Below are positions 27,902 through 36,117 of a stretch of 64,000 bases of DNA, in pieces (positions within the stretch are counted from its first letter, which is position 1; every line of letters starts with the position of its first letter). The translations under genes and the position numbers were made by a program. The notes under the pieces were generated by a model. That model saw only the letters and a program-made list of their open reading frames with translations, was not told the origin of the DNA and did not search any database. Source of the stretch: Bacteroidetes bacterium RIFCSPLOWO2_12_FULL_37_12 (GTDB lineage: Bacteria; Bacteroidota; Bacteroidia; 2-12-FULL-37-12); NCBI GenBank assembly GCA_001769655.1, contig MEPC01000019.1, forward strand, positions 1-64,000. Reading direction: 5' to 3'.

Positions 27902-28760
27902 GTGTCTCTTCAAATAATTTTAAATTGTTGGCAGTAGCCAATTTTACAGTTTCAAACGTGCGGATTTCCTTTTGCAATTTTTCACCTTTGAATTCTTTGG
28001 CTAATTGCAATCTGCGTAATCCGATTTTCACATACTCGTCTTGTAACTCTATGCCAATGGAATTTCTACCAAGTTCTTTTGCAACAAAACAAGTTGTAAA
28101 TGTTCCCGAAAAAGGATCAACAACCAAATCACCAACATTGGAACTTGCTTTAATAATTCTTTCAAGTAATGCAATTGGTTTTTGTGTCGGATGGTTTTCG
28201 TATTCGTCCATGCGATAACGCACTCTTGCATACTCCCAAACATTTCCTGGAACTTTTTCTGAATTGTAAACTGTCGGGATTGTTTTTCGGTAGTCAATAA
28301 GTTTTCGCTTTGCTCCTGTTTTTGCTTCAACTAAAATATCTTCTGTATTAAAAGTGTATTTGTCTTTGTCTTTTACGCAAAACAAAATAGGTTCATACAT
28401 AGAACCGTAATATTTTTTTGCCTGCACTCCAGAACTGTCGTAATACCAAACCAATCGTGAAAGTATGTTCAATCTTTTGCGAAGGTAGATGTCAAAGAAG
28501 GGCATGAATTGTGTTGCAGTCATTACATAAAAGCTGCCGTTGGATTTGAGCTTCTGAACGCACAAGTCCAACCACTTGTAACACCACTCCAAATAATCTT
28601 CTTCGGTTGCCCATCTGTCCTTGTGCCCATTGAAATTTTTCCCTATATTATATGGTGGGTCGGCAAAAATTAAATCAACGGAATTGTTTGCAAGAGTTGT
28701 CAATGCTTGCAAAGCTTCGCCATGAATGATTTTATGCCTGTCGTTACCGAATATTTCCAT
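27873..28760 (-). CDS. Adenine-specific DNA methyltransferase, YhdJ-like (beta class)
   Basis: ATG 28758-28760 gives 295 residues. The longer frame start at 28787 is a TTG lying inside a -7 promoter box. Motif IV DPPYNIGK (residues 34-41) comes before the AdoMet motif DPFSGTFTT, the beta-class order. Long blocks match E. coli YhdJ: YDSSGVQAKKYYGSMYEPIL, VEAKTGAKRKLIDYRK, VPGNVWEYARVRYRMDEYEN and HPTQKPIALLERII. YhdJ methylates ATGCAT, so the same target is likely here. It is upstream of and overlaps the endonuclease gene, so it protects host DNA from that enzyme. Confidence 0.92.
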   Translation of the reverse strand: MEIFGNDRHKIIHGEALQALTTLANNSVDLIFADPPYNIGKNFNGHKDRWATEEDYLEWCYKWLDLCVQKLKSNGSFYVMTATQFMPFFDIYLRKRLNILSRLVWYYDSSGVQAKKYYGSMYEPILFCVKDKDKYTFNTEDILVEAKTGAKRKLIDYRKTIPTVYNSEKVPGNVWEYARVRYRMDEYENHPTQKPIALLERIIKASSNVGDLVVDPFSGTFTTCFVAKELGRNSIGIELQDEYVKIGLRRLQLAKEFKGEKLQKEIRTFETVKLATANNLKLFEETHGKYIHNKH

Positions 28761-28784
28761 TTTCAAATCGTGTAAAAGCCGTTT

Positions 28785-28792
28785 CAAAGATA
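28785..28792 (-). promoter_or_regulatory. -7 box for the restriction-modification operon
   Basis: The minus strand reads TATCTTTG, an exact TAnnTTTG match, 24 bases before the methylase ATG at 28760. It supports that ATG and a short leader. No -33 TTTG at standard spacing. Confidence 0.5.
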
Positions 28793-28991
28793 GTCAAAAA
28801 ATGTCTGTTTCTTGCACGAAACTTTCGGATAAAATTGCAAACCCTACCAATGCAATTAGTAAAAATAATAAGGATTGGTTGGCGTTTCTTAGAGATATCA
28901 TAAATATGCTACCCCCCCTTTATATCTTCATCAACTTAATGAACCTTGTTCCATCTGAAGATTGAAGTTGAAGTAAAAAAATCACCAACAC

Positions 28992-30578
28992 TTAATTCAC
29001 TATAAATTTTCTCACACTAAGTTTTTTTTCATTTGAGGGAATGTTCAAAAAGTATATCCCCGGATTCAGTGAAGAGGTTTGAATCTCATGAACGGGAGAA
29101 ATAATTTTTTCAGAGCGAATTTTTCTATGAAGAACATCTGTAATAATAATTTCAGGGGAATGTAAATTATTAAAACTTTCAGTTGAAATTTTCAGGAAAA
29201 AACTAGTTGAGGAAGGATTAGGAATAACCGAAAAAAGAAGATCCGGTGACACTTTCTCATTCACACCAGCGCCATTTGGACAGAGATATTCACTGCTAAC
29301 TCCTGTTTTTGTTTGGAAATTCACCACTGTTACATTCGTACCGGTATGCGTACTTGTTGAAGATGAACTTAATTGATTAGTTGCCGTAGTTACCGTTAAT
29401 GTTGTATTATATTCATTGCAGTTGGAGTTACCCGTAGAATTTGTGGTAAACAAATAAAATTCGTTATTTAAAAGAGGAGTATAATTCTGACATACTCCGG
29501 CAAATGCCATCATACCGTTATCAAGTATCTTACCCCAAACCCCATAATCATTGCTCGTTCTGCCGTAAATCTTCGTCAGTAGTGTATCACCGTTCATGTC
29601 GGTTTTAATAATAAGAATATCTCCATTTCCTGGTGTAGGGAATAATGTTTTAGCGGTTATCAAAATTTGGTTTGACGCAGAATTATAGGTAAGGACCGGG
29701 TCTTCGTCAGGAGAATTACTGCCGTACACTTTTCCCCATTTTAAAGAACCATCTGATGCAAGAAGAAGCATGAAAACATCAAGATTTCCATCACCACTGA
29801 ATCCTCCGGTTTCTCCAGCCACAAGAATATCCCCGTTAGATAATTCCAGGATAGAATTACCTGCTTCTGTGTTTGAAGTTCCCCAGTATTTTTTCCAGGA
29901 AACAGTTCCATCTGCATTTAATTTTTGAACTACCAGATCCATTCCTCCGAAACTACCCCCTTTAGATTCTCCTGCTAAAATAAACCCTTTATCGTTAGTT
30001 TCTAAAATACTCCATACTTTATCATCCGAAGAAGTACCATTCAAGTTTGACCAGACGACAGTGCCGTTTGCGTCGGTTTTTACGATATAGTTATCCTTTT
30101 TCCCTGAATTAAAACTGTACGAGTAACCCGCAAAAATATACCCTCCGTCACTAGTTTGTTTTACCGAATGAAGATTATCAATATCAGTTCCACCGTAGGT
30201 GTTAGCCCAGGATACTGTGCCGGTTGCTGTTAATTTTACCAAAAATGCATCCTGGATAGTTGTTGAAATGTTTCCGCCTACAATATATCCCCCGTCAGCA
30301 GTTTGTGCAACAGACATTGCTTTTTCTGAACTGGAACTTCCCATAAATAAATCCCACAAAATTTTACCGTCAGCGTCAGTATTTACAATCATAATGTCTT
30401 CGGAGCCGTAGCCGCCGCTCCAGGACTCTCCCACCATCATAAAGCCCCCGTTTTGGGTTTGAATAGCGGCTTTTATATTGTCGCCTTCACTACCACCATA
30501 GTACCGGTGAAAGGTGGTTTGTGAATTACAGAAAATTGAAGTGGATAGGAATAGAGAGAGTGCGAGGAGATTTTTCAT
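28992..30578 (-). CDS. Beta-propeller T9SS type A sorting-domain protein
   Basis: A 528-residue exported protein starts at ATG 30576-30578, with signal peptide MKNLLALSLFLSTSIFCNSQ. Residues about 25-385 are six or seven propeller-like blades, each with a form of QTxDGGYIVxG followed by DxxLVKxxxxGxxxWxxxYGG (for example AQTADGGYIVGGN, KQTSDGGYIFAGYS). A Ser/Thr-rich linker follows and the last 80 residues are a type A sorting domain (FSVIPNPSSTSFFLKI ... PGIYFLNIPS). No catalytic residues are evident; such proteins are usually surface-exposed binding scaffolds. A four-unit 8-bp tandem repeat sits directly in front of the start codon. Confidence 0.88.
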   Translation of the reverse strand: MKNLLALSLFLSTSIFCNSQTTFHRYYGGSEGDNIKAAIQTQNGGFMMVGESWSGGYGSEDIMIVNTDADGKILWDLFMGSSSSEKAMSVAQTADGGYIVGGNISTTIQDAFLVKLTATGTVSWANTYGGTDIDNLHSVKQTSDGGYIFAGYSYSFNSGKKDNYIVKTDANGTVVWSNLNGTSSDDKVWSILETNDKGFILAGESKGGSFGGMDLVVQKLNADGTVSWKKYWGTSNTEAGNSILELSNGDILVAGETGGFSGDGNLDVFMLLLASDGSLKWGKVYGSNSPDEDPVLTYNSASNQILITAKTLFPTPGNGDILIIKTDMNGDTLLTKIYGRTSNDYGVWGKILDNGMMAFAGVCQNYTPLLNNEFYLFTTNSTGNSNCNEYNTTLTVTTATNQLSSSSTSTHTGTNVTVVNFQTKTGVSSEYLCPNGAGVNEKVSPDLLFSVIPNPSSTSFFLKISTESFNNLHSPEIIITDVLHRKIRSEKIISPVHEIQTSSLNPGIYFLNIPSNEKKLSVRKFIVN

Positions 30579-30610
30579 TGTTATATGGTTATATGGTTAC
30601 ATGGTTACAT
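30579..30610. repeat. 8-bp tandem repeat abutting a start codon
   Basis: Four units (TGTTATAT, GGTTATAT, GGTTACAT, GGTTACAT) end exactly at the ATG of the 28992-30578 gene. They occupy its ribosome-binding region. Slippage here would change leader length by eight bases. Confidence 0.75.
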
Positions 30611-30720
30611 TGTCAAAGTGGATTATTATGACCTTTTAATAATACAATAATAAAACAATAGAACAATGATTGCGTTGCAAAAATAGATAAATTAAATAAA
30701 CTTCTCAATTATCTAATTCT

Positions 30721-30909
30721 CTATTTTTTTAAGAAGTGTTTTCTCTCGATATAGCTTAGCCGGGAATGTCCAAGATATGTTTTTCTTTGTGACAATGGAT
30801 GTAGGATAAAATATATAAGTTTTTCGCTTTCGTAGATGTCAATTAGCCGGTAGTAGTCAACCCATATCCATGCAATAAAAACTGCGATTAAAATGTACAC
30901 GATTAACAT
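30721..30909 (-). CDS. Small membrane protein, 62 residues
   Basis: ATG 30907-30909. One N-terminal membrane helix (MLIVYILIAVFIAWIWVDYY), then RLIDIYESEKLIYFIL and a basic tail. The start resembles the first helix and D-x-Y-E-x-E segment of PrsW-like membrane proteases, so it may be a truncated relic. No catalytic part exists downstream. The family link is weak. Confidence 0.35.
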   Translation of the reverse strand: MLIVYILIAVFIAWIWVDYYRLIDIYESEKLIYFILHPLSQRKTYLGHSRLSYIERKHFLKK

Positions 30910-30943
30910 AACTGCAGATTGGTAACACGAATTTTATTTTTGT

Positions 30944-31132
30944 TTAATCTTTACAATACTTCTTAATTAATTCAGATACCTCAGACCCATAAAATTCTTC
31001 AAAACCATACTCTTTTGCAGAAAATAAATTTTATTTTAGAGTTATTAAAAGATCGCTTTCAAATATACTTGCAGGAGAAATTACCCATTCTTCTTGTTCA
31101 TTGTGTATAAACTTGAAACAGACAACAGGAAT
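30944..31132 (-). pseudogene. Gene remnant with an in-frame stop
   Basis: One minus-strand frame of 62 sense codons has protein character on both sides of a TAA at 31031-31033: FKFIHNEQEEWVISPASIFE before it, NLFSAKEYGFEEFYGSEVS and ELIKKYCKD after it. It has no start codon and begins straight after the stop of the 31137-31946 gene. Probably the tail of a decayed cytoplasmic protein gene. Family unknown. Confidence 0.4.
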
Positions 31133-31136
31133 CTAA

Positions 31137-31946
31137 TCACGAAGAACCATATTTCCCATGTCGTTCATATTTTGAAAATACTAAAATGAATTTTTTTGAG
31201 CTTTTGTCAAATGGAAAATAAAGTTTGTAATCACTTTCTTTTGTCCAAAAGTGCGTGTCTTTGGTTTTGTTAGTGAAAAACTTCTCTAAATAATTGCAAT
31301 CTTGGATTTCGCATTTATAAAATGAATTTCCGTAAAAAGGTTTTTTTAATGATTCGTTATTCTCCCATTGTGTGATTTCAAGATAGGTAAGTTGTCCATC
31401 ATACTTATCGCTTACGATAAGATGAACAGATGGAAATTTCTCCTTTTGGTTTGAAAGAAACTTCAAAATCTCAGGAATGTCGTTAACTTTAGCTGTATCG
31501 GAGAGTCCTATCGAAATTTTATTGATGCTTTCTGAATAACGGATAATGATATCATTCGCTTCATTAACAAGTTTGTTCTTTTCATTCTGTCTCGTAAAGA
31601 AATCTCCAAGAAAAAGAAATGTCACCAGAGCAATAACAAGCCCTGCAACTACGATGAAAAATCTTTTTGTAATAAAACTTTGTCCACTGTCTTTAATGAC
31701 TTGGACTCTGCTATCCGCAATTAGTCCAATATTTAAGCTGATATTGAGAATGGCAGAACAAATTACTAATACTGCTGAAAAACCTATAAAGGAATAAATG
31801 AATTCCGATGTCTGTTTAGTAAACACATTCAGGTCAAATGTTAATGTAGTAACGAACCCAATAAAGAACAACGAAATAATACAGATTGTAATTAACATTA
31901 TCCATGTCGTCAGATTGGCAAGTTTAATTTTATTGGTTGGGTTCAT
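31137..31946 (-). CDS. Unknown membrane protein, three transmembrane segments
   Basis: 269 residues, ATG 31944-31946. Membrane helices at about 14-36 (WIMLITICIISLFFIGFVTT), 48-73 and 94-114 (FFIVVAGLVIALVTFLFLGD). A soluble domain of about 155 residues follows, with mixed helix and strand (KYDGQLTYLEITQWEN) and two cysteines in CEIQDCNY. No family recognised. It is followed at 3 bases by the gene remnant at 30944-31132, so it may once have been part of a two-gene unit. Confidence 0.7.
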   Translation of the reverse strand: MNPTNKIKLANLTTWIMLITICIISLFFIGFVTTLTFDLNVFTKQTSEFIYSFIGFSAVLVICSAILNISLNIGLIADSRVQVIKDSGQSFITKRFFIVVAGLVIALVTFLFLGDFFTRQNEKNKLVNEANDIIIRYSESINKISIGLSDTAKVNDIPEILKFLSNQKEKFPSVHLIVSDKYDGQLTYLEITQWENNESLKKPFYGNSFYKCEIQDCNYLEKFFTNKTKDTHFWTKESDYKLYFPFDKSSKKFILVFSKYERHGKYGSS

Positions 31947-32038
31947 ATTTGTAGTTATTTGTTATAGTAAAAATAAATATAAGGATTAAAAATCAAAATT
32001 ATCAGGATGATGATCTGTATTTTCATTTTTATATCTAG

Positions 32039-32452
32039 TTATTTTAACCTAAACCGTATGGGCAATGCTTGTTTAACTGCCACATTTTTTCCTTTTTGAA
32101 CACCCGGAGACCAAGCAGGAATTTTTTTTACTAATTCTAATGCCGCCTGATCTAAATCTTCTCTCACGCCTTTTGCAACAATAGGATTTGTAATTCTTCC
32201 ATTAGTATCAATAACATACGTTATAATAACCCTGCCTTCTATACTGTCTTTTTTGGCGGTTTCAGGATATTCTAAATTGTTTCTAATGAAAGAAGATAAT
32301 GAATCCATTCCCCCTGGAAATTCAGGAAGTTTTTCCACAATAATAAAAATTTCGTCATCTTTTGGTTTTGAGTCCTTTTCGTTATTAATAATCTGCCCAA
32401 AAAGAGTTTGAAAGGATAGTAAAATTAATAAGTTGACTACAATTTGTTTCAT
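32039..32452 (-). CDS. Small secreted TonB C-terminal domain protein
   Basis: 137 residues, ATG 32450-32452, signal peptide ending LFGQ. The rest is almost only a TonB C-terminal domain: EFPGGMDSLSSFIRNNLEYP, VIDTNGRITNPIVAKGV, DQAALELVKKIPAWSPGVQK, VKQALPIRFRL. The FPGG motif and the YP-x-A-K-K segment are typical of the Bacteroidota energy-transducer family. There is no membrane anchor of the usual TonB kind, so it is probably periplasmic. Its 5' side is an 8-bp-period repeat. Confidence 0.88.
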   Translation of the reverse strand: MKQIVVNLLILLSFQTLFGQIINNEKDSKPKDDEIFIIVEKLPEFPGGMDSLSSFIRNNLEYPETAKKDSIEGRVIITYVIDTNGRITNPIVAKGVREDLDQAALELVKKIPAWSPGVQKGKNVAVKQALPIRFRLK

Positions 32453-32493
32453 AACGGTTTATTGTTATCTGATATTGCATTTATTCTTCATAC

Positions 32494-32576
32494 TTCTATA
32501 CCGTAATACCTCTATACCCCTATATCCCTATACCTTATGCCCCTATACCTCTATTCCCCTATACCCCCATCCCCTT
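32494..32576. repeat. Degenerate 8-bp tandem repeat (CCCTATAC type)
   Basis: About nine units of CCCTATAC or variants (CTCTATAC, CCCTATAT, CTCTATTC), with one 7-base unit. It spans the gap between the TonB-domain gene and the epimerase-like gene and enters the last codons of the latter, encoding its GMGV end. Confidence 0.75.
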
Positions 32577-33500
32577 ATAAGCCATCGTCCTGTCATTTCT
32601 TCGCTTTAATTCATTTGCGTATTCCATTCCAACGGTGTTCTTGTTTGCTTTCAGCCAATCTGTTAGTTTGGTTTTACCTGCTGGCGGTGAATCGGTATAA
32701 AGCAAATCTGCTTTTAATCCTTTTATTTCTTCACGGGTTACTAAAAAATCACCTTGAATGGTTCCGACAATTTTCGAAAGCCAATAACCTATTTCATCTG
32801 ATATTGAAATGGTTTTGCGTTCTTTCCCTAATATTATTTTTGATATCGTTTTCACTAATTCTTTGTATGAAAATGTCTCAGGTCCTATAGCATCAATGAC
32901 GGCATTTTCGTTTTTTTCTCCTTGTGCAATTGCCAGATCGGCATAGTCCTCAACAAAAATAGGTTGCAGGCGATATTGTCCATCACCAAAGATACCAAAA
33001 ATTGGAAACTTACGAATCATCCACGCAATATTATTAATCAAAATATCTTCCTGTCCGAAAATTATAGCAGGACGCAAAATGGTGTATGAAATGCCTGAAT
33101 TAATGAGCGCTGATTCAAGAATACCTTTTCCTGCAAAGTATTCCAACTTTGAATTTTTATCAGGATTGGTTATGCTGGTATGCACTATTCTTTTTACACC
33201 CGCTTTTATTGCCGCTTCAAAAAGTTTAAGCGTATTGTCAACGGCTTCCGAGTGTTGAAATGTCTTATAATTAAAGCGAACCCAGTAAGTATTATATAGT
33301 ACCGATACCCCTTCTAATTCCGTTATCATTTTTTTGGGATTATCAAAATGATACGGCGAAACAATTATTTTATTTTGAAATTCGTTCTTCCGGTTGATGG
33401 AATTTGTGAGGGTTTTAACCAAAATATTTTTAGCTAACAATCGTTGAGCAATGTATTTTCCGGAAAATCCAAATGCTCCTGTTACAAGTTGTGTTTCCAT
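32559..33500 (-). CDS. NAD(P)-binding epimerase/NmrA-like protein
   Basis: 313 residues, ATG 33498-33500. Extended SDR fold: the N-terminal dinucleotide motif is GAFGFSGKYIAQ (residues 8-19), followed by VSVLYNTYWVRFN, VKRIVHTSITNP, SYTILRPAIIFG and VEDYADLAI. The classic YxxxK is not obvious (KLEYFAGKGILE is the nearest match), as in atypical SDRs such as the NDUFA9-like group. It may act on a membrane quinone or sugar substrate; this is unproven. The stop lies inside a tandem repeat. Cytoplasmic. Confidence 0.8.
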   Translation of the reverse strand: METQLVTGAFGFSGKYIAQRLLAKNILVKTLTNSINRKNEFQNKIIVSPYHFDNPKKMITELEGVSVLYNTYWVRFNYKTFQHSEAVDNTLKLFEAAIKAGVKRIVHTSITNPDKNSKLEYFAGKGILESALINSGISYTILRPAIIFGQEDILINNIAWMIRKFPIFGIFGDGQYRLQPIFVEDYADLAIAQGEKNENAVIDAIGPETFSYKELVKTISKIILGKERKTISISDEIGYWLSKIVGTIQGDFLVTREEIKGLKADLLYTDSPPAGKTKLTDWLKANKNTVGMEYANELKRRNDRTMAYKGMGV

Positions 33501-33527
33501 AAATTTATTAAATATTTAACGCAATTC

Positions 33528-33687
33528 GTAACTACTCAGCATAAAAAAAGTTCTCACGCAAAGTTGCAAAGAGCGCTGAGAAAAAAATTATAAATGATTT
33601 TTTTCTCTTCGTACTTAATGCTTTGCGTACTTTGCGCCTTTGCGTGACATAATATTTGTGAGAAATAACACCTACTTGAGTAGTTAC
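33528..33687. repeat. Nested-palindrome intergenic element, family I, copy 2
   Basis: The outer arms GTAACTACTCA (33528-33538) and TGAGTAGTTAC (33677-33687) are exact reverse complements, with further partial pairing outside. The inner arms TCACGCAAAGTTGCAAAG (33554-33571) and about 33629-33646 (ends TTTGCGTGA) form the second palindrome. Length 160 bp, against 158 bp for copy 1. The outer arm matches copy 1 at 9 of 12 bases. Confidence 0.75.
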
Positions 33688-33702
33688 CGTAATTCGCTTA
33701 TT

Positions 33703-33762
33703 AAACAAAAAGACACAAAGTTTTATCCGAGCTATTCTTAATTTCTTAGTGTCTTAGTGTTT
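33703..33762. repeat. Inverted repeat of the ACTAAGACACTAAG type
   Basis: AAACAAAAAGACACAAAG (33703-33720) pairs with CTTAGTGTCTTAGTGTTT (33745-33762) at 15 of 18 positions. It directly follows the family I element. Confidence 0.6.
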
Positions 33763-33954
33763 AAATTTTATTTTTTTTTGACTTACGCAAGAGTTCTATA
33801 AATTTATGAGCCGGTTTTATTGAATCATTAATTTCCTACTTTTTTTGTTTTCGGTTTCGCTACGTTATAATGGATACTGATTTTCAATTTTATTGAGTTT
33901 ATTTTATTGGTTTTCCTTAATGTTTGGTATCATTTTGTTGTTTTTTAAACTCGC

Positions 33955-34470
33955 TCATTCGATTGTATCGTGTCCACATTGTTCCATTTGTGCAAGCAAA
34001 ATTTTTTTATCATACCAAATTGTATGTTCTTTTGGTGTCAAGCTGTTGACCAATTCAATAGCTTTTCCAATATTTTCTTCATAATAGTTACTTAATTGCA
34101 CGTTTTTAATAACACTGTCCATTTTAACTGAAACATATATTTGTGAACCGTCCTCGATACAAGGATTCTCATAATGTTCTTTTAGATTTCTAATATCAAT
34201 GTTACTTAATTGTAAAAGTGTATCGGAAGTTGATAATTCCTTTTTAAAAATAACTGAATCTTTTTCGCCAACAAGATCTCCGTGAAATACTATGCATAAT
34301 TCTTTTTCAGTAAGTTTGAAAATTTTTGAGTAAGCCATTGAATAATCGCTGTCATACACTTTAATTTCAAATGGTTTGATTGCCAGCTTGGTGCCATTCA
34401 TCGAAGGTTTATTTGAATTTCTACAAGAAAAAATTATTAAAACCAAAATCGATAATGTAGAGTGTTTCAT
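33955..34470 (-). CDS. Unknown lipoprotein
   Basis: 171 residues, ATG 34468-34470. The N-terminus (LSILVLIIFSCRNSNKP) ends in a lipobox-like FSC, so Cys16 or so is likely lipidated. The rest is soluble with two more cysteines (NPCIEDGSQ, EQCGHDTIE). No family recognised. It lies alone between the transglutaminase-like gene and the palindrome-rich gap, on the same strand as the epimerase-like gene. Confidence 0.65.
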   Translation of the reverse strand: MKHSTLSILVLIIFSCRNSNKPSMNGTKLAIKPFEIKVYDSDYSMAYSKIFKLTEKELCIVFHGDLVGEKDSVIFKKELSTSDTLLQLSNIDIRNLKEHYENPCIEDGSQIYVSVKMDSVIKNVQLSNYYEENIGKAIELVNSLTPKEHTIWYDKKILLAQMEQCGHDTIE

Positions 34471-34582
34471 AAATGAGAAATAACTTCAGTTTGTGCAAAA
34501 TCCGCCCCCCAAATGTGTATAAAATTACTAAATAAAAACAAAACCCCTTGATTTCCTTAAAACTCTTTTTATGACCGTAACC

Positions 34583-35731
34583 CTATTTCCCCTGAATTCC
34601 CGGAGATGCATAAAAATCGTTTACTGAATTTGTATAAATGTAATAGTCCCTTTTATGTATAATTTGAAAAATTGTCGGCTGGGTTACTCCAATAGGAAGT
34701 AACATTAAATGACTTTTTCCATTTATTTTTTTTGAATCGTTATTTGTTCCTTCCCTGTTGTCAAATGAAATCACAAAATGGTATAGATAGGGATTAATCC
34801 AGTCAATATAATGTTTTTTTGATAAATTGGATGAGGTTCTTATTTCAAGTTCGTTGTAATTCTCTGCAATTGCTTTTTGAAATTCCACTGCATTGAGCGG
34901 AATGTTATTCAGCACCGGCATAGCATCCCATTGTCCGTCAAGTAAAACCCATTTTTTTAAATCGTTCAGAAAAACTTCTAATAAAACATGACCGGCTCCA
35001 TATTGCCTTGTTTCAACATCTTTCGTTTGTAATCCCAACGTCCTTGCTTTTAACCCAATGGCATTTAAACAAGCAGTGCCTACAATTCCATATTCAACAC
35101 AACGAAAATTTTTTCCTTCCTTAACTTCTTCAAGAATGGAAATAGCGTCATTTTTTTTTGGCTCATTATTACCGTTATGTTGCCACCGGTTATGCACCCA
35201 TTGAAGTATTTTCAATGCTTTTTCCGTATCTGTTTTTGTATCTATAATCAAACTGTCAATTGGATATTTTGAACGGAGAAGGTTTAAGTATTCATTAGGG
35301 TTGTTGTGTTCATGCCAAAATTGCAGTTTCTCATCTTTTGATTTTGTGTCAAACTGTAAAACCGAAAAATTTGGTTTAATACCTTTTACTACTGTCAGAG
35401 CGTAAGCCGTATCGTTAAGGCAAACGTAGAATTTATGAGTCAGTTCCGGTGCCAGTTTAAAAACAATGCTATCTTTGCCGGTATAAAAAGCAAATTCTTC
35501 GCTGTTGGAATGACACGAAATAAGTAAGCTGTCAAATTCAATTTGAGGGGAAATTGTCCAACTACCTTTTACCCAGTCATTACCTATTCTATAATCGGAT
35601 TTTGCAGAATTTGCATTAATCAGTGGAAATCCATTATAGGTTGTTTGTCCGAATACGGCGAGTGTAAATATATATAAGGACAGGGTTGTTGTAATTTTTT
35701 TTATTTGTCCCCATCTATTATTATGTTTCAT
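34583..35731 (-). CDS. Secreted transglutaminase-like protein
   Basis: I place the start at ATG 35729-35731 (MKHNNRWGQIKK), which begins a signal peptide (LSLYIFTLAVFGQ). The longer frame to 35818 lacks one. 382 residues. A transglutaminase-like core carries the expected triad: Cys211 (FRCVEYG), His248 (GAGHVLLEV) and Asp265 (VLLDGQWD). The N-terminal 150 residues look beta-rich. Such proteins act as cysteine proteases, amidases or cross-linkers in the periplasm or outside; the substrate is unknown. No operon partner. Confidence 0.82.
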   Translation of the reverse strand: MKHNNRWGQIKKITTTLSLYIFTLAVFGQTTYNGFPLINANSAKSDYRIGNDWVKGSWTISPQIEFDSLLISCHSNSEEFAFYTGKDSIVFKLAPELTHKFYVCLNDTAYALTVVKGIKPNFSVLQFDTKSKDEKLQFWHEHNNPNEYLNLLRSKYPIDSLIIDTKTDTEKALKILQWVHNRWQHNGNNEPKKNDAISILEEVKEGKNFRCVEYGIVGTACLNAIGLKARTLGLQTKDVETRQYGAGHVLLEVFLNDLKKWVLLDGQWDAMPVLNNIPLNAVEFQKAIAENYNELEIRTSSNLSKKHYIDWINPYLYHFVISFDNREGTNNDSKKINGKSHLMLLPIGVTQPTIFQIIHKRDYYIYTNSVNDFYASPGIQGK

Positions 35732-36117
35732 AGTTTCGGTTTGTATAAAAAATTCTTTCAAAGAACAAAAATGGGATTTATTTTTCGATAAAAAAAATAA
35801 AAAATTCTTATGCTCCATGCCTGCTTTTTAACTCCTTTGCTATAATTCGGTAGCCAGATAATCATAAGGATAAATAACTTTCACCTAAAGTTGATACATT
35901 GAAAAATGACAAAAAATCTGTTTTTCTGTAAACTTTTATTTTACACTTGTAGAATTTAATTTTACACAAAGACGTAATAATCCCATCCTCATGAAAAATC
36001 ATTTATCTATTCACTATCTTTGCTTTTTGCACACATAACAAGAAGCAATACTTCGTTATTTACAAAGTATTTGCTCCTGTTTATGTGCAAGGAATTTTTT
36101 CAACCAGGCGGTTGCTA
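35732..36117. other. 386-bp intergenic region
   Basis: No gene of protein character. On the plus strand TATCTTTG at 36015-36022 matches the -7 consensus but drives only into the antisense of the repeat-peptide gene, so its meaning is unclear. It may be chance, since the word occurs about once per 2 kb per strand in DNA of this composition. Confidence 0.4.

Larger units (their letters stand above)
33501..33954. other. Intergenic region rich in palindromes
   Basis: 454 bases with no gene. It holds the family I element at 33528-33687 and a second inverted repeat at 33703-33762. The rest is A/T-rich with no recognised signal. Confidence 0.65.

Noticed and set aside
36015-36022. TATCTTTG as a promoter for an antisense transcript
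   Set aside because: No -33 element and no credible gene downstream; chance frequency of the word is about one per 2 kb per strand.
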